From: Pseudomonas sp. P7548
Lineage (GTDB): Bacteria > Pseudomonadota > Gammaproteobacteria > Pseudomonadales > Pseudomonadaceae
Length of the DNA stretch: 64,000 nt
Reading direction: 5' to 3'
NCBI RefSeq assembly: GCF_013386585.1
Contig: NZ_JACARO010000013.1
Span: forward strand, 124,001-188,000
Position numbers and translations under genes: made by a program. Numbering within the stretch: the stretch's first letter is position 1; every line of letters starts with the position of its first letter. The notes beneath the pieces are model-generated. The model saw only the letters and a list, made by a program, of their open reading frames with translations. It was not told where the DNA came from and made no database searches. Of the stretch, positions 26,668 through 36,950 are shown piece after piece.

Positions 26668-27846
26668 ATGCCTCGCCATATCCAAACCACCTTGCTCGAC
26701 CCCACACCCCGCGCCCCGGGCGGTTTTCGCTCACTGGCCACGGCCACCCATCGCGGCTCCACCACCCTGTTTGCCAGTGCCCGCGAGGTGCGCGACGACT
26801 GGTGCCCCGAGCGCGTGCCCTATGCCTACGGCCTACACGGTACGCCCACCAGCCTGGAGCTGGCCGCGCGCGTTGCGCAACTGGAGGGCGCCGAGCACTG
26901 CTTTATCACCCCCGGCGGCCAGGCGGCGATTGCCCTGGTGTACTTCGCGTTCTGCGGCGCGGGCGACCATGTGCTGGTGCCACAAAGTGCCTACGGCCCC
27001 AACAACGACCTGGCGCGCGACCTGCTGGCCAGGCTGGGCATCGCGGTGCAGACCTACGACCCGATGATCGGCGCCGAGATCGCCACGCTGATCCGTCCCA
27101 ACACCACCCTGATCTGGTGCGAGAGCCCAGGCTCGGCCACCATGGAAATCCAGGACGTGCCCGCCATCGCTGAAGTGGCGCGGGCGGCCGGCGTGGTGCT
27201 GGCGCTGGACAACACCTACGCCAGCGGGGTGTTTTTCGACGCCTATGCCCACGGTGTGGACGTGTCGATCCAAGCCCTCACCAAGTACATCGGCGGCCAC
27301 AGCGACCTGCTGCTGGGCTCGGTGTCCACCTGCAGCGATGTGCATTACCAGGCCCTCGGCCAGGCGCGTTCGCTGCTGGGCATGGCGGTCTCGCCCGACG
27401 ATTGCAGCCTGGCCCTGCGCGGCCTGCAGACCCTGTGGGTGCGCCTGGCCCAGTTGCAGGCCAGCACCCTGCAGGTGGCGCACTGGCTCAAGGCTCGCCC
27501 CGAAGTGGAAAGGGTATTGCACCCCGCGCTGCCAGATTGCCCGGGGCACGGGGTGTGGCTGCGCGACTTCACCGGCTCGACCAGTGTGTTTTCGGTGGTG
27601 TTCCGCCCGACGCTGGCGGGCGAGGTGCTGCTGGACTTCATCGACCGCCTCAACCTGTTCCACCTCGGCTACAGCTGGGGCGGCGTGACCAGCCTGGTGG
27701 CGCCGCATTTCAACCTCAACCGCGATGTGCGCCAGTACGGCGATCGGCTGGTGCGTTTCAACATCGGCCTGGAGCACGTCGACGACCTGATCGCCGACCT
27801 TGAACACGCATTTTCCCAAGCAGATAACCACGGAGATGGGCAATGA
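26668..27846 (+). CDS. PLP-dependent Cys/Met-metabolism enzyme (cystathionine beta-lyase-like)
   Basis: 392-aa fold-type I PLP enzyme of the Cys_Met_Meta_PP family. YAYGLHGTPTSLELAARVAQLEG is the N-terminal pocket, SPGSATMEIQDV and LALDNTYASG bind PLP, and SIQALTKYIGGHSDLLLG carries the Schiff-base Lys in TKYIGGH. Similar to MetC/cystathionine beta-lyases. Start at 26668; weak GGAA upstream. Its stop overlaps the start of the amino-acid binding protein gene by 4 bases, so the two are coupled. Role may be in beta- or gamma-elimination of a sulfur or guanidino amino acid brought in by that system. Confidence 0.85.
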   Translation: MPRHIQTTLLDPTPRAPGGFRSLATATHRGSTTLFASAREVRDDWCPERVPYAYGLHGTPTSLELAARVAQLEGAEHCFITPGGQAAIALVYFAFCGAGDHVLVPQSAYGPNNDLARDLLARLGIAVQTYDPMIGAEIATLIRPNTTLIWCESPGSATMEIQDVPAIAEVARAAGVVLALDNTYASGVFFDAYAHGVDVSIQALTKYIGGHSDLLLGSVSTCSDVHYQALGQARSLLGMAVSPDDCSLALRGLQTLWVRLAQLQASTLQVAHWLKARPEVERVLHPALPDCPGHGVWLRDFTGSTSVFSVVFRPTLAGEVLLDFIDRLNLFHLGYSWGGVTSLVAPHFNLNRDVRQYGDRLVRFNIGLEHVDDLIADLEHAFSQADNHGDGQ

Positions 27847-28862
27847 AAACCTTCACGCGTTTGATGATCGCGGGCGCCGTCCTGGGCGCCAGTGGCCTGG
27901 CACAGGCTGGCGCCACCCTGGATGCGATTCACAAGAAAGGCTTTATCCAATGCGGGGTGTCCGACGGCATCCCGGGGTTCTCGGTGCCGGACAAGAATGG
28001 CAAGCAACAGGGCATCGACGTGGACGTCTGCCACGCGGTGGCCGCTGCGGTGTTCGGCGATGCGGGCAAAGTGCGGTTTACCCCCACCAACGGCAAGGAA
28101 CGCCTGGCCGCGTTGCAGTCCGGCGAAATCGATATCCTGTCGCGCAGCACCACCTGGACCAGCTCCCGCGACGCCGGCATGGGCCTGGTTTTCACCGGCG
28201 TCACCTACTACGACGGTGCCGGTTTCATGGTCAACAAGAAGCTGGGGGTGAGCAGTGCCACTGAACTGGATGGCGCGTCAATCTGCATCCAGGCCGGTAC
28301 CACCACCGAACTGAACACCTCGGACTTCTTCCGCAGCCGTGGGCTCAAGTTCACGCCAATCACCTTCGATACCTCTGAAGAAACCGCCAAGGCCTTGCAG
28401 GCCGGGCGTTGTGACGTGATCACGGCGGACAAGTCGCAACTCAATGCCCAGCGCAGCCAGATGACCACGCCGTCCGACTTTGTGATCCTGCCGGAGACGA
28501 TTTCCAAGGAGCCCATGGGGCCGTCGGTGCGTCGCGGCGATGATGAATGGTTCAGTATTGTGCGCTGGACGCTGTTTGCGATGCTCAACGCCGAAGAGGC
28601 GGGGGTGACCTCGGCCAATGTCGAGGCTCAAGCCAAGGCCACGAAGAACCCGGACGTGGCGCGCTTGCTCGGCGCCGATGGCGAGTACGGCAAAGACCTG
28701 AAACTGCCCCGGGACTGGGTGGTGCAGGTGGTCAAGCAGGTGGGCAACTATGGCGAGGTGTTCAACCGTGCATTCGGGCCGGGGACGCCGCTGGCCATCG
28801 ACCGGGGCTTGAACAACCTGTGGAACAACGGCGGTATCCAGTACGCGCCACCGGTGCGGTAA
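27843..28862 (+). CDS. Amino acid ABC transporter binding protein (AapJ type), orphan
   Basis: 339-aa periplasmic protein with a signal peptide (MKTFTRLMIAGAVLGASGLAQAG) and an SBP_bac_3 domain: FIQCGVSDGIPGFSVPD, GIDVDVCHAVAAAVFGD, LSRSTTWTSSRDAGMGLVF. Length and sequence match the general L-amino-acid binding proteins AapJ/BztA (about 340 aa). It overlaps the PLP enzyme gene by 4 bases. The membrane and ATPase genes aapQMP are not present nearby, so the protein probably docks to a transporter encoded elsewhere. Whether it imports the PLP enzyme's substrate is an inference. Confidence 0.88.
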   Translation: MKTFTRLMIAGAVLGASGLAQAGATLDAIHKKGFIQCGVSDGIPGFSVPDKNGKQQGIDVDVCHAVAAAVFGDAGKVRFTPTNGKERLAALQSGEIDILSRSTTWTSSRDAGMGLVFTGVTYYDGAGFMVNKKLGVSSATELDGASICIQAGTTTELNTSDFFRSRGLKFTPITFDTSEETAKALQAGRCDVITADKSQLNAQRSQMTTPSDFVILPETISKEPMGPSVRRGDDEWFSIVRWTLFAMLNAEEAGVTSANVEAQAKATKNPDVARLLGADGEYGKDLKLPRDWVVQVVKQVGNYGEVFNRAFGPGTPLAIDRGLNNLWNNGGIQYAPPVR

Positions 28863-28937
28863 TGGGCTGCCGAGTGCCTATTCTTCCTGGCAGGAGGCAG
28901 GCACTCGGTCACCTCCACAGCCCACTCCCACACTGGC

Positions 28938-28970
28938 GTGGGACCTGCCTGATCTACCGGGCAGTCCCAC
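28938..28970. terminator. Hairpin upstream of the esterase gene
   Basis: GTGGGAC and GTCCCAC (28938-28944, 28964-28970), plus partly complementary bases inside, form a stem just before the esterase ribosome site (CGGAG, 28976-28980). It may end readthrough from the binding-protein gene. Weak evidence. Confidence 0.35.
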
Positions 28971-28988
28971 CCCTACGGAGAACGCCCG

Positions 28989-29927
28989 ATGTTTTTGAAT
29001 ACCCTGCACCGTTTCTGGGCCAGCCTGGCCCTGCTCACCGCCCTGGCGCTGGTCGCTCCGGCCGCCAACGCCGACGCCGGTACGGTCGATGACACCGCCT
29101 CGATCAAGAGCAGCATCCTCGGCCAGAACGTCAAATACACCCTTTACCTGCCGCCCGACTACGGCCGTTCCACGCGTGCCTATCCGGTGCTGTACATGAT
29201 GCACGGCGGCGACGATGGCCGTTACAACGACTGGTTCGTGCAAGACAACCTCGGCGCCTTGCTCGACCGGCTGATCAACGCCGGCGAGATCCCGGCCATG
29301 ATCGTCATCACCCCCGATGGCCTGCGCAACCCCGAGAACAAGTACGCCACCTATTTCATGAACGATGCCGACGGCAAGTTCCAGTGGGAGACCATGTTCA
29401 TCCAGGAATTCATCCCGGCCATGCAGAAGCGTTATCGCATCCTCGATGACAAGCGCTTTCGTGCCATGGGCGGCCTGTCCATGGGCGGGTTCGCCTCGCT
29501 GATGTACGCGTTCAAATACCCGGAACTGTTCAGTGCAGCGGCGGTGATGAGCGCGGCGGTGCGCACCGATGAGCAGATCACCCAGATGGATCCCGCCGGC
29601 TACGAACGCCGCTACGGGCATGCGTGGGGCGAGGGCCTGACCGGCGAGCAGCGCCTGAACCTGCAATACCACGAGAAAAACGTGCTGGACCTGGTCAAGC
29701 ACACGCCGGTGGCCGAATTGCGCAAGACCCGTTATTACCTGGATGTGGGCACCAACGACCCGTTCTTCCTCGGCAATGTGCTGCTGCACCTGGCGTTCAA
29801 CAAACTGGGAGTCGCCCATCAGTTCCAGGCCCGGCCGGGGGCGCACAATTATGATTTCTGGGTGCCGGGCTCCGAACCCTTGCTGCGCTTTGTCGGCCTG
29901 ACCTTCCAGGAGCGCAACGTGCAGTAA
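28989..29927 (+). CDS. Secreted esterase, alpha/beta-hydrolase (esterase D/Fes-like)
   Basis: 312-aa protein with a signal peptide (hydrophobic core through residue 25, cleavage near ANA) and an alpha/beta-hydrolase fold of the PF00756 esterase group. The nucleophile is S164 in GLSMGG, with Asp in YLDVGTNDPF and His in PGAHNYDFW completing the usual triad. YMMHGGDDG near residue 70 supplies the oxyanion region. Similar to putative enterochelin-esterase-like and acyltransferase-like proteins, but without a siderophore locus here. Exported function in the periplasm; substrate unknown. Confidence 0.82.
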   Translation: MFLNTLHRFWASLALLTALALVAPAANADAGTVDDTASIKSSILGQNVKYTLYLPPDYGRSTRAYPVLYMMHGGDDGRYNDWFVQDNLGALLDRLINAGEIPAMIVITPDGLRNPENKYATYFMNDADGKFQWETMFIQEFIPAMQKRYRILDDKRFRAMGGLSMGGFASLMYAFKYPELFSAAAVMSAAVRTDEQITQMDPAGYERRYGHAWGEGLTGEQRLNLQYHEKNVLDLVKHTPVAELRKTRYYLDVGTNDPFFLGNVLLHLAFNKLGVAHQFQARPGAHNYDFWVPGSEPLLRFVGLTFQERNVQ

Positions 29928-29940
29928 CCCAGGGAATAAC

Positions 29941-29992
29941 CGGGCGGGCTCGGGTGTTCACCCTATACCCTGACAACCACCGAGCCCGCCCG
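29941..29992. promoter_or_regulatory. 13-bp inverted repeat abutting the cupin start codon
   Basis: CGGGCGGGCTCGG (29941-29953) and its exact complement (29980-29992) flank a 26-base loop. The right arm ends one base before the cupin ATG at 29994, so the ribosome site would be buried in the stem. Its stability suggests a terminator for the esterase gene or a structural translational block. No T run follows. Confidence 0.5.
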
Positions 29993-29993
29993 G

Positions 29994-30413
29994 ATGACCG
30001 AACCTAATACCTGCCGCCTGCTTCGTCCCCGTGCTGCCGTGATCGGCAAGCAAGGCCTGCATAATGCCGTGGGCATCTCCACCGAAACGGTCGGAGCCAC
30101 CGGCATCAACTTGCAGATCGTCACCATCCCCCCGGGTGGCCGTGCCAAAACTCACATGCATGAAGGCCATGAAACCGCGATCTATGCCCTGAGTGGCATC
30201 TCTCGCGTGTGGTACGGACAGCAACTGGAAAGTCACGAGACCCTCCATCCCGGCGACTTTTTCTACATTCCGGCGGGCATGCCCCATCAGCCCTACAACG
30301 ACACCGATGAACCGGTGTCGGTGCTGGTGGCGCGCTCAGACCCCAATGAGCAGGAGAGCGTGGTGTTGATGCCCCATCTGGATGCGCTGCACCCCGCCGG
30401 TAGCAAGCCATGA
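29994..30413 (+). CDS. Small cupin-domain protein
   Basis: 139-aa single-domain cupin. Metal-binding residues are visible in THMHEGHETAIYALSG (His-x-His and Glu motif of cupin motif 1) and PAGMPHQPYN (motif 2 His). It may act as an isomerase, dioxygenase or sensor. ATG at 29994 has no purine-rich ribosome site because it abuts a GC-rich hairpin. It overlaps the amidase start as ATGA (30410-30413), so is coupled to it. Function unknown. Confidence 0.8.
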   Translation: MTEPNTCRLLRPRAAVIGKQGLHNAVGISTETVGATGINLQIVTIPPGGRAKTHMHEGHETAIYALSGISRVWYGQQLESHETLHPGDFFYIPAGMPHQPYNDTDEPVSVLVARSDPNEQESVVLMPHLDALHPAGSKP

Positions 30414-31877
30414 CCACCGACATCACCTACCGCAGCGCCACCGAGTTGCTCGCCGACATCGCGGCCGGCCGTCAAAGCAGCCGCGCCTTGCTCGACAGCT
30501 ACCTGGCGCGCCTGGACAGCCTCAACCCGGCGCTCAACAGTGTGGTCACCCTGGACCTGGCACAAGCGCGCCTCAAGGCCGACCTGGCCGACACGGCGGT
30601 ACGCAACGGCCTGTCGCTGGGGCCTCTGCACGGTTTGCCGATCACTATCAAGGACACCTTCGAAGTGCTCGGCATGCCGTGCACCGCAGGTGCCGCCGCG
30701 TTGCGCGAGCATCGGCCGGCGCAGTCGGCGGTGGCGGTCAAGCGCCTGGAAGACGCGGGTGCGATTGTGTTCGGCAAGACCAACGTGCCGACGATGGCCG
30801 GGGATATCCAGACCTACAACAGCCTGTTCGGCACCACCCACAACCCCTGGAACTTGGCGCTGACACCGGGCGGCTCTTCAGGGGGCGCGGCCGTTGCGTT
30901 GGCGGCGGGCTTCACCTCGCTGGAGCTGGGCAGCGACATTGGCGGCTCGATCCGCATCCCGTCGCACTTTACCGGGGTGTATGGGCACAAACCCACCCAC
31001 GGCATCGTGTCCCAGCGCGGGCATATTCCCGGGGCGCCGGGCGACCTGGCGGAAGGGGCGTTGAACGTGGTCGGGCCCTTGGCGCGCAGTGCCGCCGACC
31101 TGCAGTTGATGCTGGACGTGCTCGCCGCCGCACCACCGGCCGGGCAGCCCGGTTGGCAGTTGCAGCTGCCGGCGCCGCGCCCTGTGTCTCTGAAGACCTT
31201 TCGTGTGTTGCTGTGGACCGACGATGTCGATTGCCCGCTCGACCAGGGCATGACCGAGGCCTATCGCCAATTGCACCTGAGCCTGGAAGCGGCGGGTGTG
31301 GAGGTGGTACAGGGCGCGCCCCGGGGCGCGTCGCTGGAGCGTTTGTTTGCCGCCTACCTGTTGCAACTGGGCGCCGAGCTGGGCGTGTCGTTGCCGGCGT
31401 CCAAGCGGTATTTCATGGGGTTGATGGCTCCGGTGTTGCGGGCACTGGGCCGGGTGATGGACACGCCGCAGCATGCCGACAAGTTCTACCAGGGCAGCGC
31501 CATGGGCCATGCCGATTGGTTGAAGGCCCATGAGGCGGGCTTGCGCTTGCGTGAAGCGTTCCTCAAGACCTTCGACGACGTCGATGTGATCCTGGCGCCG
31601 CCCACCTTCACCACAGCGTTTGCCCATGACCAATCCAGGGTCATCAGCCTGCGCACCCTGCAGGTCGACGGCCAGAAGCGTCATTACGCCGACCTGTACA
31701 AGTGGATTGCGCCGGCCACCCTGATGGGCTTGCCGGCCACCAGCGCGCCCATTGGCCTGACACGCCAGGGGTTGCCGGTGGGGGTGCAGATCATCGGTGC
31801 GCCGTTTGCCGATCGCACCACGATCAAGTTTGCCGAATACCTGGCGGAGGTGGTGGGTGGGTTCCAGGTGCCGGGGG

Positions 31878-31888
<11 letters not shown>
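30410..31888 (+). CDS. Amidase-signature-family amidase
   Basis: 492-aa hydrolase of the AS family. The catalytic triad is visible: Lys81 in TIKDTFE, the GGSSGG loop at residues 154-159 providing the cis-Ser, and the nucleophile Ser180 in GSDIGGSIR. The C-terminal GLPVGVQIIGAPFAD segment is also typical. It hydrolyses a linear amide, substrate unknown. Coupled to the cupin by a 4-base overlap. Its 3' end overlaps the convergent fumC gene end by 11 bases. Not GatA: no partner genes for the Glu-tRNA amidotransferase complex. Confidence 0.87.
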
Positions 31889-33269
<1,381 letters not shown>

Positions 33270-33281
33270 CGTGCTGCTCCG

Positions 33282-34586
33282 TCAAAGTGCCGCGCCGGCC
33301 GCACGGCCGAGCACGCGTTGATATTCATTCTGGGCGGTCTGCTGGGAGAACTCGCCGGACCACTTGGACACCACCACGGTGGCCACGCTGTTGCCGATGG
33401 TGTTGCAGGTGGCAATCGCCATCGACATGAAGCGGTACACGCCAAACAGCAGGGCCAGGCCTTCGGCCGGCAGCACGCCGATGGCGGTGACGGTGGCGGC
33501 AAACACCACAAAACTGCCGCCCGACACCGCCGCCGCGCCTTTGGACGTCACCAGCATGATCGCGATGATGCCCAGTTGTTGCTCCCAGCTCAGGGGCACG
33601 CCATAAGCGTTGGCAATGAACAGCACGCACAGCGACATGTAGATCGAGGTGCCGTCGAGGTTGAACGCGTAGCCGGTGGGCAGCACCAGGCCGACGCTCT
33701 GCTTGGAGCAGCCGAACTTCTCGAGTTTTTGCAGCAGGCGGGGCAAGGCGCTTTCCGACGAGGCGGTGCCGAGCACGATGAAGATTTCATCCTTGATGTA
33801 GGTGAGGAAGCGCCACAGGCTGAAGCCGCTCAAGCGGCACACCGCACCCAGCACCACGAAGATGAAGAACGCGATGCCCACATAGAACATCAGCACCAGG
33901 TTGGCCAGGGACATCAGCACGGCGGTGCCGTTGCTACCCACGGCGTAAGCCACCGAACCGAAGGCGCCCAGGGGCGCGAACTTCATGATCAGGTTGATGA
34001 ACTCGAAGAAGCATTCGGAGATGCGGTTCAAGCCGTCTTCAATGACTTCACGCCGCTCGGGTTTCAGGGCCAGCAGGGCAAAGCCGAACAGCACCGAGAT
34101 CACCAGCACTTGCAGGAGTTGGCCACCGGCAAAGGCACCGACGAAGTTGTCGGGGAAGATGCCGTAGATGAAGTCCATGGTCGACGCCGGCGCATGGCCC
34201 TTGGCAACGGCGGCACTCGCCGCGGCAGCGGCAGCGCTGCTCGGGTGGGCGTCGTGCATGCCGGAGCCGATCTGCAGCAGGTTGCCCCACAACAGGCCGA
34301 TGGCCAGGGCGATGGTCGACACCACTTCAAAATAGATCAGTGCGCGCAGGCCGACTTTGCCGACGCGCTTGATATCACCGGCCGAGGCGATGCCGTGGAC
34401 CACGGTGAAAAACACCAGCGGCGCGACGGCGGTCTTGATCAGCTTGAGGAAGATATCGCCGAGGATCTTGAAACTGGCAGCCAGCTCGGGGGCGAGAAAG
34501 CCGAAGGCAATGCCGAGGAACATGGCGGCGACGACCTGGAAGGTCAGGTCCTTGTAGAGCGGTTTTTTGGCGGGGGTGGATGACAT
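33282..34586 (-). CDS. dctA: C4-dicarboxylate/proton symporter
   Basis: 434-aa DAACS-family carrier for succinate, fumarate and malate. LTFQVVAAMFLGIAFG and VAPLVFFTVVHGIASAGD are the first helices; VLPTGYAFNLDGTSIYMSL is the reentrant region; the C-terminal ends as in DctA. A Ser/Ala-rich loop near residue 115-130 is slightly longer than usual. Upstream of fumC by 12 bases and downstream of the lyase gene. Probably an accessory copy since DctA paralogues are common in Pseudomonas. It may import N-substituted aspartates or C4 acids processed by the neighbouring enzymes. Confidence 0.9.
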   Translation of the reverse strand: MSSTPAKKPLYKDLTFQVVAAMFLGIAFGFLAPELAASFKILGDIFLKLIKTAVAPLVFFTVVHGIASAGDIKRVGKVGLRALIYFEVVSTIALAIGLLWGNLLQIGSGMHDAHPSSAAAAAASAAVAKGHAPASTMDFIYGIFPDNFVGAFAGGQLLQVLVISVLFGFALLALKPERREVIEDGLNRISECFFEFINLIMKFAPLGAFGSVAYAVGSNGTAVLMSLANLVLMFYVGIAFFIFVVLGAVCRLSGFSLWRFLTYIKDEIFIVLGTASSESALPRLLQKLEKFGCSKQSVGLVLPTGYAFNLDGTSIYMSLCVLFIANAYGVPLSWEQQLGIIAIMLVTSKGAAAVSGGSFVVFAATVTAIGVLPAEGLALLFGVYRFMSMAIATCNTIGNSVATVVVSKWSGEFSQQTAQNEYQRVLGRAAGAAL

Positions 34587-34633
34587 GTCTGTGATCTCAT
34601 TGTTGTTATGGTTCGGTGTAGCGCCGTAGATCT

Positions 34634-34727
34634 AATGTGGGAGCGGGCTTGCCCGCGATAGCGGTCTGTCAACTGATGCATCCGGTGACTGATACACCGC
34701 AATCGCGGGCAAGCCCGCTCCCACATT
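34634..34727. repeat. REPIN (GAGCGGGCTTGCCCGCGAT type) between dctA and the lyase
   Basis: Inverted AATGTGGGAGCGGGCTTGCC arms flank about 50 bases. Third distinct core type in the window (TTGCCCGCGAT). It lies in the 163-base gap between the lyase and dctA, so may uncouple their expression. Confidence 0.83.
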
Positions 34728-34749
34728 TGGATTTCCATTGGGTTCCGGA

Positions 34750-36105
34750 TCAGCGAGCGACTGCACCCTGGCGCGCCAGCGCGATATCCACCATCTGCGG
34801 CGCCAGCCCCAGGTAGTTGGCCGGGTCGGTCAGGCGTTGCAGGTCGGCCACGTCCAGTTGCGCGGTGGCTTCGCCCTGGGCGAGCAGGGCGTCGAGCAGG
34901 CTGGTGTCCTGGTCGTTGGCCATGCGGCAGGCGGCGTAGACCACGTCGTGGGCCACCTGACGGCCGAGGGCCGGGGCGAGGCCCATCATCACGGCTTCGG
35001 CAACGATCAGGCCCTGGGTCATGTCGAGGTTCTTGCGCATGCGCTCGGGGCGCACTTCGAGGCCGGCGAGCATGAAGGTCGCCTGGCCCAGGGACGCGGC
35101 GCTGAGGGCGAAGGCTTCGGGGATGGCGATCCATTCCGCCTGCCACGGGCCGGTGGAGCGTTCGAAGTCCTGGATCATCGCGTCGAGCATCAGCCCGGCG
35201 TGTTGGCGCACGCCCTTGGCGGCGGCGTACATCAGCTCGCACGAAATCGGGTTGCGCTTCTGCGGCATGGTGCTGCTGGCGCCACGGCCCTTGACGAAGG
35301 GCTCGTACACTTCGCCCAGTTCGCTGGTCATCATCATCATGATGTCCAGGGCGATCTTGCCCAAAGAGCCCGTGACCAGGCCGAGGAAGTTCAGGGTTTC
35401 GGCCAGGCCGTCGCGGGCCACGTGCCAGGTGGCCTGCGGCACGCCCAGGCCCAATTCGGCCATCAGCGCTTCCTGAACTTCCAAGCCTTTGTCGCCCAGG
35501 GAGGCGAGGGTGCCGGCAGCCCCGGCGAACTGGCCGATTTCCACCCGTGGACGCAACTCCACCAGGCGTTCGGCGTGGCGGTCGAACATGCTCAGCCACA
35601 CCGCGCACTTGTAGCCGAAGGTGATCGGCAGCGCGTGCTGCAGGTGGGTACGGCCCGCCATGGGGGTGTCACGATAGCGCTCGGCCAGGCCGGCGAGCAG
35701 GCCGCGTACTGCCTGGATATCACGCTCGACAATCGCCAGGGCAGCGCGCACCTGCAGCACCACGGCGGTGTCCATGATGTCCTGGGTGGTGGCGCCCCAA
35801 TGCACATAGCGGCCGGCTTCGCCGCAGATCTTCGACAGTTGTTCCACCAGCGGCAGGATCGGGTAACCGACGATCTCGGTCTCGTGCTGCATCAGCGCCA
35901 GGTCCAGGGCTTCGTAGCGTGACAGCGTGGCGATCTGCTCGGCGGCCTCGCTTGGGATCACGCCGCAACGGGCTTCGGCGCGGGCCAGGGCCACTTCCAC
36001 TTCGATGTAGCGCTCGATCAGTGCTTTGTCGGAGAACACGCCACGCATTTCGGCGGTGCCGAACATGTCGCGGAACAGGGCGGAATCAAAAACGGTACTC
36101 GACAT
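34750..36105 (-). CDS. Fumarase/aspartase-superfamily lyase (PcaB/PurB-like, N-substituted succinate lyase candidate)
   Basis: 451-aa lyase of the adenylosuccinate lyase/3-carboxymuconate cycloisomerase branch. The signature GASSTMPQKRNPISCEL near residues 285-300, HWGATTQDIMDTAVV near 100, and GRTHLQHALPITFGYK near 150 are all present. The PurB-like family includes N-substituted aspartate lyases such as EDDS and argininosuccinate lyases as well as cycloisomerases. The neighbouring fumC and dctA favour a reaction releasing fumarate from an imported N-substituted aspartate. A purine or protocatechuate role is less likely because no pca or pur genes are nearby. Substrate is inference. Confidence 0.8.
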   Translation of the reverse strand: MSSTVFDSALFRDMFGTAEMRGVFSDKALIERYIEVEVALARAEARCGVIPSEAAEQIATLSRYEALDLALMQHETEIVGYPILPLVEQLSKICGEAGRYVHWGATTQDIMDTAVVLQVRAALAIVERDIQAVRGLLAGLAERYRDTPMAGRTHLQHALPITFGYKCAVWLSMFDRHAERLVELRPRVEIGQFAGAAGTLASLGDKGLEVQEALMAELGLGVPQATWHVARDGLAETLNFLGLVTGSLGKIALDIMMMMTSELGEVYEPFVKGRGASSTMPQKRNPISCELMYAAAKGVRQHAGLMLDAMIQDFERSTGPWQAEWIAIPEAFALSAASLGQATFMLAGLEVRPERMRKNLDMTQGLIVAEAVMMGLAPALGRQVAHDVVYAACRMANDQDTSLLDALLAQGEATAQLDVADLQRLTDPANYLGLAPQMVDIALARQGAVAR

Positions 36106-36136
36106 GGCGAAGTCCTATTTGTTATTTTTAAATCAT

Positions 36137-36151
36137 ACATATTTAATATGT
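36137..36151. promoter_or_regulatory. Palindromic candidate operator for the GntR regulator
   Basis: ACATATT-T-AATATGT is a perfect 7-bp inverted repeat in the 104-base gap between the divergent lyase and GntR genes, and its surroundings are strongly AT-rich. GntR-family regulators often bind AT-rich palindromes of this size. It is well placed to control both genes. Confidence 0.6.
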
Positions 36152-36209
36152 CCGTACATTATGATTACGCCTGTGCTGATACACTGTCAACTCGACAACG
36201 AGGGTAAAA

Positions 36210-36950
36210 ATGGAAAGCGTGAGCCAGAGGCGTTATGCGGCGGTGGCCAAGGACTTGATCGACAGGATTGGCAGCGGCCATTACCCGGTGGGGTCGTTGT
36301 TGCCGACGGAGTTCGAACTGTGTTCGCTGTATGCGGTGAGCCGGCACACGGTGCGCGCGGCCATCGACCAGTTGCAGGGGCAGGGCATGGTCTCGCGGCG
36401 CAAGCGCGTGGGCACGCGGGTCGAGGCGTCGTCACCCAAGGGCGGTTATTCCCAGGCGATGGCGTCGGTGGCCGACCTGGTGCAAGTGGCCGAAACCCAC
36501 ATTCGTGATATCCAGGGCGTGCGTGAATTCGTCGCCGACATCGCCCTGGCTCGCCGCCTGGGGCTGGAGCCGGGTGGGCACTACTTCTGCGTGTCGAGCA
36601 TCAAGGTGGATGCCGGCGACGGCAATGCGCCGTTGTGCTGGACCGACGTGTACGCCGAACAGACCTTCGCCGAGGTGATCCCCGAGGCGCGCAAACACCC
36701 TGATGAATTGATCGCTGCGTTGATCGGCAAGGCGTTTGCGCGGCACATCGATGTGGTCGACCAACAGGTGCGGCCGGTGCAACTGAGTACCGAACTGGCC
36801 GCCAGCCTGAAAGCCCAGAGCGGTGCACTGGGGCTGAACATCATCCGCCAGTACCGGGATGAAGCCGGTGAGGTGATTGCCGTGTCGGAAACGGTCTACC
36901 CGGCAGACCGTTTCACCCTGACCATGCAAATGAAGCGCGACAAGCTCTAG
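36210..36950 (+). CDS. GntR-family regulator with UTRA effector domain
   Basis: 246-aa regulator of the HutC/FarR class. The N-terminal winged helix has [23 protein letters not shown] near residues 37-60, and the C-terminal UTRA domain has [11 protein letters not shown] and [13 protein letters not shown], ending [30 protein letters not shown] ribosome site precedes the ATG. It is divergent from the lyase gene and probably represses the lyase-dctA-fumC group. Its end overlaps the convergent chemoreceptor gene by 4 bases. Confidence 0.88.
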   Translation: MESVSQRRYAAVAKDLIDRIGSGHYPVGSLLPTEFELCSLYAVSRHTVRAAIDQLQGQGMVSRRKRVGTRVEASSPKGGYSQAMASVADLVQVAETHIRDIQGVREFVADIALARRLGLEPGGHYFCVSSIKVDAGDGNAPLCWTDVYAEQTFAEVIPEARKHPDELIAALIGKAFARHIDVVDQQVRPVQLSTELAASLKAQSGALGLNIIRQYRDEAGEVIAVSETVYPADRFTLTMQMKRDKL

